Positions 6,984 to 7,542 of a DNA stretch of 7,542 bases are shown here, piece by piece. Every line of letters begins with the position of its first letter. Within the stretch, counting starts at the first letter, position 1. The notes below the pieces were generated by a model. That model made no database searches. It worked only from the letters and a program-made list of their open reading frames with translations, and was not told where the DNA came from. Both the position numbers and the translations under genes were made by a program. The DNA is from Elusimicrobiota bacterium (GTDB lineage Bacteria > Elusimicrobiota > Elusimicrobia > UBA1565 > JACRDR01). The stretch spans positions 1 to 7,542 of the forward strand of contig JACRDR010000208.1 of the NCBI GenBank assembly GCA_016212845.1. Direction: 5' to 3'.

Positions 6984-7542
6984 CTAAAAGTCTCCCGAGC
7001 GCTCCCGGATGAAGTACGGGGGCTTGTCCTTGATGTCGTAGTACACGCGGATCAGAATCTCGGCGAGGAGGCCGAGGAAGATGAGCTGGAAGCCGACCAG
7101 AGCGAAGAAGATGGAGACCTGGAACAGGGGCTGGTCCTTGACGAAGATGCCGAGGAAGAACTTCTTGTAGAGGGTGAACGCCGCGAGGAGGGCGCCCAAG
7201 CCGCCGAGCAGGATCCCCCCGCCGCCGAAGAGATAGATCGGCTTCGTCAGGTACTCGTCCATGAACTTCACGGTGATGAGGTCCAAGACGACCTTCAGGA
7301 TGCGCGTGAGCCCGTACTTCGAGACGCCTCTCGTGCGGGGCCGGTGATTGACGGGGAGCTCCGTGATCCTCGCGCCGAGGAAGCCGGCGAACGCCGGGAT
7401 GAAGCGGTGCATCTCTCCGTAGAGCCGCAGTTCCTTGATGAAGATCGAACGATAGACCTTGAGCGTGCACCCGTAGTCGTGCAGCGCGACGCCGGTCACG
7501 TAGGAGATGATGCCGTTGGCGACCTCCGAGGGCAGGCGGCGC
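6984..7542 (-). CDS. Family 2 glycosyltransferase (dolichol-phosphate-mannose synthase-like), C-terminal part, cut by window edge
   Basis: About 185 residues remain; the frame runs off the right edge, so the apparent GTG start at 7499 is not the true one. The segment RRLPSEVANGIISYVTGVAL and then HDYGCTLKVYRS, RLYGEMHRFIPA, ARITELPVNHRPRTRGVSKYG and TVKFMDEY match the acceptor-side half of GT2 enzymes of the DPM1/GtrB type, which move a sugar from a nucleotide to a lipid phosphate at the inner membrane face. The nucleotide-binding and DXD motifs would be in the missing N-terminal half. Two membrane segments follow: one glycine-rich (PIYLFGGGGILLGGLGALL onward) and one near QVSIFFALVGFQLIFLGLLA. 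A short cytoplasmic tail ends RERSGDF. Acceptor lipid and sugar cannot be told from this part. It is adjacent to yceD with only two bases between, but a functional link is not implied. Confidence 0.88.
   Translation of the reverse strand, partial: RRLPSEVANGIISYVTGVALHDYGCTLKVYRSIFIKELRLYGEMHRFIPAFAGFLGARITELPVNHRPRTRGVSKYGLTRILKVVLDLITVKFMDEYLTKPIYLFGGGGILLGGLGALLAAFTLYKKFFLGIFVKDQPLFQVSIFFALVGFQLIFLGLLAEILIRVYYDIKDKPPYFIRERSGDF

Noticed and set aside
6562..7470. A 302-residue frame joining the glycosyltransferase region to DUF177
   Set aside because: The upstream part is an out-of-frame shadow of the glycosyltransferase; the DUF177 fold begins at the GTG at 6981.

Overview
This is a high-GC window from a bacterium that is packed with genes, all on the minus strand. 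Transcription runs from position 7542 towards 1. Eleven genes can be supported: nine complete and one cut off at each edge. Only one gap between genes exceeds 20 bases (71 bases, 6491-6561). The other junctions are 2-20 bases, or an overlap at the last one, so the set reads like one long operon or a chain of coupled transcripts.

Layout in transcription order: the C-terminal part of a family 2 glycosyltransferase with two membrane segments (7542-6984); a YceD/DUF177 protein (6981-6562); ribosomal protein L32, rpmF (6490-6266); plsX (6259-5231); fabG (5226-4438); acpP (4408-4160); rnc (4156-3467); an acyl-CoA dehydrogenase (3446-2199); etfB (2179-1382); etfA (1371 to 379 or 220); and the first about 125 residues of an M1-family metallopeptidase (376 to the window edge).

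The right half is the widespread yceD-rpmF-plsX-fab-acpP-rnc lipid and ribosome cluster. It lacks fabH, fabD and fabF, which must lie elsewhere. PlsX feeds acyl-phosphate into phospholipid synthesis, FabG reduces the 3-ketoacyl chain, and AcpP carries that chain. The left half is an acyl-CoA oxidation module: a FAD-dependent dehydrogenase followed by both subunits of its electron acceptor, ETF. Genes for making and for oxidising acyl chains are therefore joined in one directional block, with rnc in the middle.

The clearest oddity is at the etfA/peptidase junction. EtfA has no stop codon where the family normally ends and reads 52 codons into the peptidase gene, whose best start is TTG. One base (position 376) explains both: A instead of T on the coding strand would give a classic TAATG stop/start overlap. 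This is either a real mutation or a sequence error.

The organism cannot be named from this window. The GC-rich codons and this gene order would fit a high-GC Elusimicrobiota, deltaproteobacterial or Acidobacteria-like genome; this is a guess from general knowledge. I see no mobile element, CRISPR array, tRNA or rRNA, and no convincing undescribed system.
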